Below, piece after piece: positions 25,875-34,182 of a DNA stretch of 64,000 nucleotides. The notes under the pieces were generated by a model, which was given only the letters and a program-made list of their open reading frames with translations, ran no database searches and was not told the origin of the DNA. This DNA is from Parvularcula sp039818345 (lineage in GTDB: Bacteria > Pseudomonadota > Alphaproteobacteria > Caulobacterales > Parvularculaceae). Numbering within the stretch: position 1 is the stretch's first letter; every line of letters starts with the position of its first letter. The position numbers were made by a program, and so were the translations under genes. The DNA lies in assembly GCA_039818345.1 (NCBI GenBank), contig JBCBUC010000015.1, positions 1 to 64,000 on the forward strand. The letters run 5' to 3'.

Positions 25875-27599
25875 TTACCGTACGGACCGGTAGAGGGGAC
25901 GATTACCCGCGGCTGCAGCATCGCGGCTCGGCGCCGCTTCCCCCAACCGGTCGCGATAAACCCAGATGTTGGTCATCACGAGATCGACGAAATGGCGCGC
26001 TTCTTTGTTAGGCACGCTTTCGAGCATCAAGAGTTGATCATCGATCCCGGTGCGGGCGTGCCACCGGCTGAAATTGCCCGGTCCCCAATTGTAGCTGAGG
26101 GCCATTTCGAACATATCACCCCGTCCATTATTGTACCGTGTAAGGAGGGTTTCCACATAGGACTGGCCAAGCTGCATGTTATAGCTGGGATCATAGAGTT
26201 TCTTTGACGCCGCTGTTCCGCGCCGCATAATTTGACGATCACCGGTGATGTAAGACGCCGTGCGCGGCATCAATTGCATCAGTCCCGCAGCCCCCACCCT
26301 CGACTTCGCGTGGGTCATGAACTTCGATTCTTGACGGATCAGGCCATAGAGCACGGCTTGGTCGATCGTGTAGCCGCCTGTGGGTTCAAGATGCTCCGGC
26401 ACCGGATAAAGCGCTGACCAAAGATCGCGATCATTGGTTTCGCGGATCGACAGCCCTTCCGCGAGGTGCACCTCTGCCGAGGCCAGCTGAAGCGATCCGG
26501 CAAAGGCAAGGAGCTCGTCGTCCCAAGCCGGCGAAAGCTCGCCATGGGCGTACCGCACCTCGAGCGAGGCTTCGTCTTGCATCCCGATTTCTGCGAGGGC
26601 TGCTGCGCGCTCAAGGCGCGGGGTTTCGTCCATCAATGTCGCAAGGCGTGCCTCATCTCGATCAATCGGCGACCAATCGATCCCGGAGCCACGACCCAAT
26701 TGTCCGAGTGCCAATTGTCCGTAGAGGGTCAGAGGATAGCTGCTTGCCAAATCGAGATGCAGCATCGCATCGTCGGCTTGACCAAGGGCAAGGGCGGAAC
26801 GGGAGGCCCAGTAGGCGGCCGCTGCGCGCAAGGAGCTTTGTTGGTGCGGCTCTTCTGCCATCGCGCTGTGGTAACGGTAAGCGCTTTCCATATCCCCCTG
26901 GCGCCAGGCGACCAGCCCCGCAGTCCATTGGGCCAAAACCGCGCTGCCGGCTGAACGATCGGCGGCTTGGCGGGCGAGGGGGCCAGCCTTGTCAAGCCGT
27001 CCGTTGACGTAGTAACTCTCAGCAATCCAGCCGCGTATGCGATCCGTCTGCCGAGCCGAGAGGGCATTAAACTGGCGAGGATCATTGAGATAATTGAGCG
27101 ATTGGGTCGGCCTGTCCTTGGCCAAGAGATAGCGGATCCGCGATTCAATCCGAGCCACCTGGCGGCGACGGCTTTCGCTTAAGCTGTCATAATCCGCTTC
27201 CAAGGCAGGATTGAGATCAACGCCGACCGACTGTCTCCATTTGCGCGCCACTGGGCGCTGCGGCCTGGCGTTTGAGGGGCGACGACGCATCGCTAGGCGA
27301 TAGATCGTCGGCGCATCTGGATGATCAGCATAGGATGAAAGCCAACGCGCAAGTTCGCTATAGGAACTGCGATAAGCTGTCGGGTGCATATAGCGCTGCT
27401 CAAACACGTAGCCGAGCAGGATTTGGTTCTCGACCTCTTCGATCAGCGGATCGGCTGCGCTCATCTTGCCAGCTTCTTGCAGCTCAAAGATCTTGCGATA
27501 CCGCTCTTCATCTTCCGGGGACAGAAGATCCGGTGCGGCCGCGGCGGTGCTGCCGATGCCCCAAGCGAAAAGGGCAGTGATCAAATGGCGAAGGGCCAA
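25875..27599 (-). CDS. Soluble lytic murein transglycosylase (SLT domain)
   Basis: A periplasmic enzyme of about 574 residues that cleaves peptidoglycan with 1,6-anhydro product formation. The start is a TTG at 27599 with AAAGGAG upstream, giving the signal peptide ALRHLITALFAWGIGSTAAAA. Most of the protein is an alpha-helical Slt70-like superhelix. The catalytic domain is in the last 180 residues: LIRQESKF with the catalytic Glu, then VGAAGLMQLMP, ALSYNWGPGNFSRW and the final HFVDLVMTNIWVYRDRL. Downstream of the uracil-DNA glycosylase gene, from which a hairpin separates it. Confidence 0.92.
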   Translation of the reverse strand: MALRHLITALFAWGIGSTAAAAPDLLSPEDEERYRKIFELQEAGKMSAADPLIEEVENQILLGYVFEQRYMHPTAYRSSYSELARWLSSYADHPDAPTIYRLAMRRRPSNARPQRPVARKWRQSVGVDLNPALEADYDSLSESRRRQVARIESRIRYLLAKDRPTQSLNYLNDPRQFNALSARQTDRIRGWIAESYYVNGRLDKAGPLARQAADRSAGSAVLAQWTAGLVAWRQGDMESAYRYHSAMAEEPHQQSSLRAAAAYWASRSALALGQADDAMLHLDLASSYPLTLYGQLALGQLGRGSGIDWSPIDRDEARLATLMDETPRLERAAALAEIGMQDEASLEVRYAHGELSPAWDDELLAFAGSLQLASAEVHLAEGLSIRETNDRDLWSALYPVPEHLEPTGGYTIDQAVLYGLIRQESKFMTHAKSRVGAAGLMQLMPRTASYITGDRQIMRRGTAASKKLYDPSYNMQLGQSYVETLLTRYNNGRGDMFEMALSYNWGPGNFSRWHARTGIDDQLLMLESVPNKEARHFVDLVMTNIWVYRDRLGEAAPSRDAAAAGNRPLYRSVR

Positions 27600-27616
27600 G
27601 GTAGCGCTCCTTTGAC

Positions 27617-27639
27617 AACCCCTTATCAAACAAGGGGTT
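27617..27639 (-). other. Intergenic hairpin between udg and the transglycosylase
   Basis: A perfect 8-bp inverted repeat AACCCCTT / AAGGGGTT with a seven-base loop, just upstream of the transglycosylase ribosome site. With no T-run it is more likely an attenuation or mRNA-processing hairpin than a simple terminator. Confidence 0.45.
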
Positions 27640-27653
27640 CACTCATGCTCATC

Positions 27654-28487
27654 TCAAGTTTTGGGCAGGACTTCGTTAAGCTTTGATTTCACCGCCAAAA
27701 GATCGCGCCACGCCAGCCGCTTTTGCTGCGGTTGGCGCAGCAAAAAGGCGGGGTGAAACATAGGAAGGGCCGGAATTTGACGATCGCCCACCAAAAGATC
27801 GCGAAAAGCGCCGCGCGACCGCGTGATTCCGGGTGCATCGGGAAAAAGTGCCTGGGTTGGCACATTACCCGTCAAAATGACGACCAGCGGCTGCGAGAGT
27901 TCAATGAACCGGCGCATGAAGGGAAGGCACATGGCGACCTCAGCCTTCGATGGGTTTCTGTTCCCGGGTGGGCGCCAATAGATCGCGTTGGAGATGCAGA
28001 CCGGCATTTGGCCTTCCCCTGGCGCTCGCGCCATGTCGATGGCGGCCAGCATGCGATCAAGAAGATGCCCTGATCGGCCCACAAAGGGTTTGCCGAGCCT
28101 GTCTTCCTCTTTGCCAGGGGCCTCGCCCATCACGAGAACGGGGGCTTGAAGAACACCGTCATAAATCACCGGCCCCTTGGCACCGTCGCGCAAAGGGCAT
28201 CCCTCAAACGCAGCGATGGCACTGACCAGTGATTCAAGATGACCGCAGCCGGCGGCGATGCGTTCGGCTTCGCTGATCGCTTCATCTGCGGAAGCAGCGG
28301 CAGACTGCGACGGCGTTTTTGATGACGGTTTTGGGTGGGCCGTCGGAGCGGGCGCGGCACCCCGCTGCGGCTGCGCTTGCCAGGCCGCAAGACCGCCCGG
28401 CGTCGCGGCTTCGGCCGTGGTCACACCAGCCTCTTCGTAAAACTCAAGGAGGGCGCGCGCTTGCTTGCCAATCATTGCCGTGCTCAT
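27654..28487 (-). CDS. Type-4 uracil-DNA glycosylase
   Basis: A 277-residue iron-sulfur uracil-DNA glycosylase that removes uracil from DNA. After an N-terminal Ala/Pro-rich region (about residues 30-70), the catalytic domain shows MGEAPGKEEDRLGKPFVGRSG (motif 1), ISNAIYWRPPGNR and the C-terminal FHPAFLLRQP (motif 3). Candidate cluster cysteines include GCPLR, the CIS cysteine and AMCLPF. The start at 28487 avoids overlap with the ETF-QO start; an ATG four codons on is also possible. Confidence 0.88.
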   Translation of the reverse strand: MSTAMIGKQARALLEFYEEAGVTTAEAATPGGLAAWQAQPQRGAAPAPTAHPKPSSKTPSQSAAASADEAISEAERIAAGCGHLESLVSAIAAFEGCPLRDGAKGPVIYDGVLQAPVLVMGEAPGKEEDRLGKPFVGRSGHLLDRMLAAIDMARAPGEGQMPVCISNAIYWRPPGNRNPSKAEVAMCLPFMRRFIELSQPLVVILTGNVPTQALFPDAPGITRSRGAFRDLLVGDRQIPALPMFHPAFLLRQPQQKRLAWRDLLAVKSKLNEVLPKT

Positions 28488-28603
28488 CGGTGCGAGCGTG
28501 CCCCGGCTCGCGCAGCACCTCAAGACCGATGCGATGCTCCGGCGCATGGAAACCTGAGCAATAAGAAGGCATTCTCCGACCATCGAATAAGGCTGAGACA
28601 CCA

Positions 28604-30283
28604 ATGTACGATGATACCCCTGTAGAACGCGAAAGCATGGAATTTGATGTCGTTATCGTCGGCGCGGGCCCTGCTGGCCTCGCTGCTGCGATCCGACTCA
28701 AACAGCTCGAAGCCGAGAAAGGTAACGACATTTCGGTCGTCGTTGTGGAAAAAGGATCCGAAGTTGGCGCGCATATTCTCTCCGGTGCTGTGCTTGATCC
28801 CCGGGCTCTTGATGAGCTGATCCCTGATTGGCGGGATGACGAGAGCTGCCCCATCGACACCGAAGTGACCGAGGAGCAGTTCCTCTATCTTGGACCAGCC
28901 GGTTCGATGCCGCTGCCGAACTTTGCTTTGCCGGACATGCTGAAAAACCATGGCTGTTACGCCACGTCGATGGCGATGGTTTGCCGTTGGCTCGCAGAAA
29001 AAGCTGAGGCGATGGAAATCGAGATCTATCCGATGATGGCCGCCAACGCGACGGTCCGCCGAGAGGATGGCTCAGTCGCCGGGGTGATCGTTGGCGAGGT
29101 CGGTATCGGTAAGGATGGCGAGAAAAAAGACTCCTATGAACCCGGCATGGAGCTTCGAGGAAAATATGTGCTGCTCGCCGAAGGCGTGCGCGGTTCGATC
29201 AGTAAAGAGATCATCAAGGAATTCAGTCTTGCTGATGGCAAGGAGCCGCAAAAATACGGCATTGGCATTAAAGAGCTTTGGAAGGTTCCGGACGAGAACT
29301 TCAAAAAGGGTTTTGTGCAGCACACTTTTGGGTGGCCACTGAACAATTCCACGGGCGGCGGCTCGTGGATGTACCATTTCGGCGATAACTACGTGTCTGT
29401 CGGTTTTGTGGTGCACCTTAATTACAAGAACCCTTATCTTGCGCCGTACCAAGAGTTCCAGCGCTTCAAAACCCATCCAGAAGTGCGCCAGTTTCTGGAG
29501 GGTGGAGAGCGGGTTGCCTATGGCGCCCGGGCGATCACCGAAGGCGGCTTTCAGTCCGTGCCTAAGCTTACCTTCCCAGGCGGCGCACTGATTGGTTGCT
29601 CGGCAGGCTTCGTCAATCTTCCGCGCATCAAAGGCAACCACAACGCGATGAAGACCGGCATGTTGGCGGCGGAAGCAGCCTATGACGCGGTTGCCGAGGG
29701 ACGGGAAGGCGACGAGCTTTTTAGCTATCAACACAGCTATGATGTGTCTTGGGTGCGCGAAGAGTTGCACATGGTCCGGAATGCTAAGCCGTTGTGGTCA
29801 CGCTTTGGCACGGTCTTGGGTGCCATCGCGCTGACTGGTTTTGATATCTGGACCAACGTTGTGACGCGCGGTTTTTCCGTCTTTGGAACGCTCGGCCACC
29901 AAAAGACCGATGCCGCCTCGACCGAACCGGCGTCAAAGCACAAACCCATCGATTATCCGAAACCGGACGGGGTTCTGACCTTCGATCGTCTGACCAATGT
30001 CAGCTACTCTTTCACCAACCACGAAGAAGATCAGCCTGCCCATTTGCGGCTGATCGATGCCACGCTTCCGAACAAAGTCGAGCTTCCGGTCTTTGCTGGC
30101 CCGTCACAGCGCTATTGCCCAGCCGGGGTTTATGAGTATGTCGAGGACAGCGGTGAACCGACATTGCAGATCAACGCGCAGAACTGCGTTCACTGCAAAA
30201 CCTGCGACATCAAAGATCCAGAACAAAACATCACCTGGACCACGCCCGAAGGCGGCGGCGGACCGAACTATCCGAATATGTAA
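28604..30283 (+). CDS. Electron transfer flavoprotein-ubiquinone oxidoreductase
   Basis: Membrane-bound FAD/4Fe-4S enzyme that passes electrons from ETF (fatty-acid and amino-acid oxidation) to ubiquinone. The FAD dinucleotide fold VVIVGAGPAGLAAAIRLKQLE starts at residue 16. The C-terminal ferredoxin-like cysteines lie in RYCPAGVYEY and NCVHCKTCDIKDP. 559 residues, typical for alphaproteobacteria and mitochondria (ETFDH). Monocistronic by position, divergent from the uracil-DNA glycosylase. Confidence 0.96.
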   Translation: MYDDTPVERESMEFDVVIVGAGPAGLAAAIRLKQLEAEKGNDISVVVVEKGSEVGAHILSGAVLDPRALDELIPDWRDDESCPIDTEVTEEQFLYLGPAGSMPLPNFALPDMLKNHGCYATSMAMVCRWLAEKAEAMEIEIYPMMAANATVRREDGSVAGVIVGEVGIGKDGEKKDSYEPGMELRGKYVLLAEGVRGSISKEIIKEFSLADGKEPQKYGIGIKELWKVPDENFKKGFVQHTFGWPLNNSTGGGSWMYHFGDNYVSVGFVVHLNYKNPYLAPYQEFQRFKTHPEVRQFLEGGERVAYGARAITEGGFQSVPKLTFPGGALIGCSAGFVNLPRIKGNHNAMKTGMLAAEAAYDAVAEGREGDELFSYQHSYDVSWVREELHMVRNAKPLWSRFGTVLGAIALTGFDIWTNVVTRGFSVFGTLGHQKTDAASTEPASKHKPIDYPKPDGVLTFDRLTNVSYSFTNHEEDQPAHLRLIDATLPNKVELPVFAGPSQRYCPAGVYEYVEDSGEPTLQINAQNCVHCKTCDIKDPEQNITWTTPEGGGGPNYPNM

Positions 30284-30361
30284 GCGCTAAGAGGCCGTCG
30301 CCCCGGGCGCTGGCTCACGCAACCTAGGCATGGTAGCGTCCCTCCAAGGGGAGGGCGCCCA

Positions 30362-31699
30362 ATGCCGACGTTCATTACCGAGGACGTGCTTGCGAACATC
30401 GACTATGTGCGGATGATGGAGCGCCCGCTCCGCAACGCGAAAAAATCGACCCGCAATCTTGAGATGATGGCGCCAATTTTTCGGCGCCGCTCCGAGCTTC
30501 TTTATGAAGCGGGTTTTGCCACCCTCGAACGGCTCGCCCATTTTCTGGCCCAAACGGCGTTTGAGAGTAATGGCTATCAAAGGCTGTCAGAGAACCTCAA
30601 ATACACACTCAACGGCTTTCGTAACCCCAGCAACGTCCATTTGCGCCGACCCTTTAACAATGACGAGCGAGAGTTTGCGAAATTTGTCGGCGATGAAGAG
30701 GGGATTGCGAACCGGATCTACTCGAAAAAGTTCAAGCCTCGGCTTGGCAATGGCGATGAAGCATCTGGAGATGGCTACCGCTATCGCGGACGAGGCATCC
30801 TGCAAATCACGGGCAAGGACAATTACGACAAGTACGGAAAAATGATTGGGATCGATCTTGTGTCGAGCCCTGATCTTTTAATCGAGGATTTGGATGTTTC
30901 AGTCGCGGTCGCGGCAGCCTATTTCCAGGACCGCGGTATCCATGCACTGGCTGATCAGAACAATTGCCCGGCCGTGACCAAAGAGATCAATGGTGCCCAT
31001 CACGGCCTTCCGGTTCGCGCGGCGATCACAGAAGGGATCTTAGCGAACCTCAAAGGTGCGTACACGCCAGCGGGCGCTGAAAGCAGCGTGCAGGAAAACC
31101 CACCCGAAGGCTTGAGGCTCAACGACACGGGACCAGAAGTCAGGCGTCTCCAGGAGATGCTCAACGACCTTGGGTTCCCCGTTGGCGTCGTGGACGAGAC
31201 CTTCGGGAAGAAGACCTACACCATGCTGGTTGCGTTCCAGGCGACCTATGGTCTGCAGCCCCATGGGGTGGCAACGCGCGAAGTGTTCACGACCTTGCAC
31301 GACGCCGTGAACGCAAGGCCCATCGAGGATGAGCCGAACGAACGCGCGGATCGTACCGAAAAGAAAATGCGGGATGCGGGTATCAAAGAACCTCAAGACG
31401 CGGCCGCTGTCTCCACCGGCTCCGTTGTCGTGGGCGGCGCGGCGGCGGCTGGTGTCGCGCAGGAGGCCGGGATCATCGATAAAGCAACGGACGCGTTGAA
31501 GCCAGGCGGAGAGGGCGCCGGGCCTGATTCCGTCGCAGCCGCAGGCGATGCGATCATGGCCAAGGCTGCGGACCCCTCCTTGCTGATGGTCGGGGCGCTG
31601 CTCGTTGTGATTTTCGTCTCAATGTGGATCTACAGCCGCTCGCGGCGGATCAAATCATCGAGCGTCAAAGCCTTCCAAGAGGGGCGGTATCTTCGCTGA
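30362..31699 (+). CDS. GH19 endolysin-like protein with peptidoglycan-binding domain and C-terminal membrane anchor
   Basis: A 445-residue cell-wall hydrolase candidate. The GH19 (chitinase/lysozyme-like) catalytic domain spans about residues 50-215, with HFLAQTAFESNGYQRLSENL carrying the likely catalytic Glu and GYRYRGRGILQITGKDNY the substrate cleft. A PG_binding_1 domain (about 238-305) follows, then an Ala/Gly-rich linker, and finally one transmembrane helix (about 405-424) with a basic tail. There is no signal peptide. The domain pair is typical of phage endolysins, yet no other phage genes are nearby. The C-terminal anchor is unusual and suggests a tail-anchored or self-exporting enzyme. 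Confidence 0.8.
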   Translation: MPTFITEDVLANIDYVRMMERPLRNAKKSTRNLEMMAPIFRRRSELLYEAGFATLERLAHFLAQTAFESNGYQRLSENLKYTLNGFRNPSNVHLRRPFNNDEREFAKFVGDEEGIANRIYSKKFKPRLGNGDEASGDGYRYRGRGILQITGKDNYDKYGKMIGIDLVSSPDLLIEDLDVSVAVAAAYFQDRGIHALADQNNCPAVTKEINGAHHGLPVRAAITEGILANLKGAYTPAGAESSVQENPPEGLRLNDTGPEVRRLQEMLNDLGFPVGVVDETFGKKTYTMLVAFQATYGLQPHGVATREVFTTLHDAVNARPIEDEPNERADRTEKKMRDAGIKEPQDAAAVSTGSVVVGGAAAAGVAQEAGIIDKATDALKPGGEGAGPDSVAAAGDAIMAKAADPSLLMVGALLVVIFVSMWIYSRSRRIKSSSVKAFQEGRYLR

Positions 31700-31884
31700 G
31701 GATTGTGACCTCTCCTCGTACAGCGGTGGTCGGTACGACAGATGCCGATCGTGGAGCGTACGCCGCCTCTTGACTTCGCCGGGCGAAAGCGTAGCTCCAC
31801 ACCTCTCCCGACATGCTTCCTTCGACCATCCTTTCTTTGAGGGCGAGGGCGGCTGTCCCCAAAACTGAGCGAGCCGAGAAGGTC

Positions 31885-32217
31885 ATGCCAAAGTCGAAGA
31901 ACCGCCGGAAGCCAAAGTCGAATAGACCAGCGGCTGAGATGAAGACCGATACGCAGGTCGTTGAGGCGGAAACCACCACCGCGAAATCCGACCGTTCCGA
32001 ACAGGCATCGCCGAAGAAAAAGTCGGTCAGCCCGGTGCAGTTCTTCCGTCAGGTGCGCGCTGAAATGCAAAAAGTGACCTGGACCACACGCGGCGAAACC
32101 ACGGTGTCGACCATCATGGTGCTGATCATGGTGGCCATCATGTCGCTTTTCTTTTTTACAGTTGATCAGTTCCTGCGTTTCATCGTGCCGCTGATCCTGT
32201 CTCTCAATCTTTCCTAA
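31885..32217 (+). CDS. secE: Preprotein translocase subunit SecE
   Basis: Essential small subunit of the SecYEG channel. A charged N-terminal extension of about 45 residues precedes the conserved FFRQVRAEMQKVTWTTRGETTVSTIMVLIMV region and the single transmembrane helix. The long lysine-rich lead is common in alphaproteobacteria. The start is uncertain: ATG at 31885 is taken, but the frame opens at 31813 and no start has an ideal ribosome site. nusG follows after ten bases. Confidence 0.88.
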   Translation: MPKSKNRRKPKSNRPAAEMKTDTQVVEAETTTAKSDRSEQASPKKKSVSPVQFFRQVRAEMQKVTWTTRGETTVSTIMVLIMVAIMSLFFFTVDQFLRFIVPLILSLNLS

Positions 32218-32227
32218 GGTTCGACCT

Positions 32228-32767
32228 ATGTCCGACGCGAAATGGTATATCGTCCACGCCTATTCCAACTTTGAAAAAAAGGTGGCTGAGTCAATTAAGG
32301 CGTCCGCTGAGGAAAAGGGGCTTGATCACCTTTTCGAAGATGTCTTGGTGCCAACCGAAGAGGTCGTTGAGGTGCGTCGTGGCCGGAAGGTCAATACAGA
32401 GCGCCGCTATTTTCCTGGATATGTCCTGGTGAAGATGGTGTTGAACGACCAAACCTATCACGTGGTCAATGAGACCAACAAAGTGACTGGATTTTTAGGG
32501 CAGGGGAAGAAACCCCTTCCGATCACGCAAAAAGAAGTCGATCGCATCCTCGGTACCATGGAGGAGAGCGAGCAAGCACCAGCGATGCCTGCCATCATCT
32601 ACGAAGTGGGTGAGATGGTGAAGGTGATCGACGGTCCGTTTGCGTCGTTCTCCGGCGTGGTCGAAGATGTCGACCAAGAGAACGCACGCCTCAAAGTGTC
32701 TGTCTCGATTTTTGGTCGAGCCACTCCCGTCGAGCTTGAATACAACCAGGTTGATAAAGAGACCTGA
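32228..32767 (+). CDS. nusG: Transcription termination/antitermination protein NusG
   Basis: RNA polymerase-binding processivity factor that also recruits Rho and ribosomes. NGN domain at residues about 4-120 (KWYIVHAYSNFEKKVAESIK) and KOW domain at about 125-178 (GEMVKVIDGPFASFSGVVEDVDQENARLKVSVSIFGR). 179 residues. Normally followed by rplK-rplA; here the next gene is on the other strand, so the secE-nusG unit ends here. Confidence 0.97.
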   Translation: MSDAKWYIVHAYSNFEKKVAESIKASAEEKGLDHLFEDVLVPTEEVVEVRRGRKVNTERRYFPGYVLVKMVLNDQTYHVVNETNKVTGFLGQGKKPLPITQKEVDRILGTMEESEQAPAMPAIIYEVGEMVKVIDGPFASFSGVVEDVDQENARLKVSVSIFGRATPVELEYNQVDKET

Positions 32768-32777
32768 TTGGCGCTTC

Positions 32778-33299
32778 TTATTGAATGGCGTAGTCGGAGC
32801 GTTGGAAAGTGATTTTGTCGCCTGGAAGCAAGACATGGACCAGTCGACCGGCCAGTGGTTTTGTGAGCTGGAACTGAATAACCCCCGTACCAGGGATGAA
32901 GTCGTCCTTGGACGGATCTGCTGGTCTGCCTTTGTTCCAAAACTTGCCGCCTTCCATGTGGGTAAGGCCGCGTAGCTCGAAATCATCCACCGAAGCTGGA
33001 ACTTCGGTCGCCAACAAAACAACGGCCTTGGTTGCGACCGATCGCGCCTCGCCAAACCCAAGCAGGCCATCAAGCTCTTCAAGCTTTCGTCCCGCTAGAC
33101 ACTTCGCCTTTGTGGCGTAGCCTTCGAGCTCCCAAACGCCGAATTTGTTGGGTTTAGCATAGTCAAAGGCGATCACTTTGGCAGGCGTCTCACCCAGGCC
33201 GCGCCTTAAGTCATTCATCAGCCATTCTTTGTGAACAGCGATGGTTTCCGGCGGCAGTTTGTCGGCTTCGGGCCTATCATCTCTATCGTTTTGATTCAT
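32778..33299 (-). CDS. Protein of unknown function
   Basis: A 173-residue soluble protein that I cannot place in a family. There is no signal peptide or membrane segment. It begins with an acidic, Asp/Asn-rich stretch, then mixed alpha/beta sequence with KAKCLAGRKLEELDGLLGFGEA and a C-terminal part ending GRLVHVLLPGDKITFQRSDYAIQ. It is convergent with nusG, with ten bases between stops. The length and residue balance look like a real gene. Confidence 0.65.
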   Translation of the reverse strand: MNQNDRDDRPEADKLPPETIAVHKEWLMNDLRRGLGETPAKVIAFDYAKPNKFGVWELEGYATKAKCLAGRKLEELDGLLGFGEARSVATKAVVLLATEVPASVDDFELRGLTHMEGGKFWNKGRPADPSKDDFIPGTGVIQFQLTKPLAGRLVHVLLPGDKITFQRSDYAIQ

Positions 33300-33526
33300 G
33301 CCATCCTCCGATCGGGTGATGCGGCGAACCTAACGCGCCCCGCACTCAATGCCAGCGCTAGCGTCGGTGCTCGCTGTAATCGTCATGATCTGGTTATCGT
33401 TCAACTGTTTGTGTCGGCTCGCTTGGGTCCAATGGGCTTCTGTCCAACTGGCTTGGGGGGGGGGATGATGATGCGCGACAAGCAGAGGGCTTGAGCTGAT
33501 CTGCTGTAACCGCCACATCAGCCGAC
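33300..33526. other. Noncoding spacer with a ten-G tract
   Basis: Spacer between the unknown minus-strand gene and the TetR regulator. A G10 homopolymer occupies 33455-33464, about 60 bases upstream of the TetR start, where slippage could change promoter spacing. I see no gene or RNA motif in the rest. Confidence 0.5.
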
Positions 33527-34120
33527 ATGCCCATGTCCGCCGAGAAGACCCGCGACAAAAGAACCCTCGTCATCGAGAAGGCCACTGAGCTTTTTTGGCG
33601 ACAGGGCTATGATGGCGTGTCGATTGGGGACCTCGTCGAGGCAACGGGCCTCAATCGCTACACATTGTACCAAGCCTTTGGCGGCAAGCGAGAGATCTTC
33701 ATCGCGGTGCTGCGGAACTATATCGACGAGTCGTCGGCTGAGGTGGAAGAGGCGTTTGCTCTTTATAAGGGTGATCCGTTTGAGGCCATCTACCACTCGC
33801 TCTATACACGGATGCTAAATCCCGACATGTTTCCAGCGGGTTGCTTGATGTGCACCACCTCCGTGGATGTTGCGGCCAAAGACCCCGAGGTGGCCGAAAT
33901 CCTCAAAGAAACAGTCCAAGGAATGATGCAGGTCTTTTGCGCGAAGTTTGAGGAGGCGCGCTGCGCCAGCAAAGCGCCATCGGGCCAAAATTCGATGGCA
34001 TTCGCCGAACTTGCCACATCGCTCTACTTCTCCCTCGGCGTTCAAGCGCGCATGGGCAGAAGTCGCGAGTCCCTGGCTGAGGCACTCAGAACAACGGTCG
34101 ATAGTTTGAAAGTCTGTTGA
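33527..34120 (+). CDS. TetR/AcrR family regulator
   Basis: A 197-residue repressor-type protein. The N-terminal HTH (about residues 14-60) shows IEKATELFWRQGYDGVSIGDLVEATGLNRYTLYQAFGGKREIF. The C-terminal ligand domain has several cysteines (PAGCLMCTTS, FCAKFEEARC), which could make it redox- or electrophile-sensitive. It lies 62 bases before an RND transporter gene with a palindrome between, so it likely controls the transporter operon. The ATG at 33533 is an alternative start. Confidence 0.9.
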   Translation: MPMSAEKTRDKRTLVIEKATELFWRQGYDGVSIGDLVEATGLNRYTLYQAFGGKREIFIAVLRNYIDESSAEVEEAFALYKGDPFEAIYHSLYTRMLNPDMFPAGCLMCTTSVDVAAKDPEVAEILKETVQGMMQVFCAKFEEARCASKAPSGQNSMAFAELATSLYFSLGVQARMGRSRESLAEALRTTVDSLKVC

Positions 34121-34134
34121 TACCGGTTGATTTT

Positions 34135-34148
34135 AGAATGTTCGTTCT
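34135..34148 (+). promoter_or_regulatory. Candidate TetR operator
   Basis: AGAATGTTCGTTCT, a near-palindrome with AGAA/TTCT arms, lies between the TetR gene stop and the RND gene start. It resembles the GAACGnnCGTTC-type sites of TetR/AcrR regulators. Confidence 0.5.
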
Positions 34149-34182
34149 GATATGGCCGCGGGAGCGTTGAGGGGATATCGAA

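Noticed and set aside
30362..31699. Prophage or gene transfer agent cluster
   Set aside because: Only one endolysin-like gene is present; no capsid, tail, terminase or integrase genes are seen.
31700..31884. tRNA-Trp before secE
   Set aside because: tRNA-Trp commonly precedes secE, so I looked for it; no cloverleaf or T-loop is present in this spacer.
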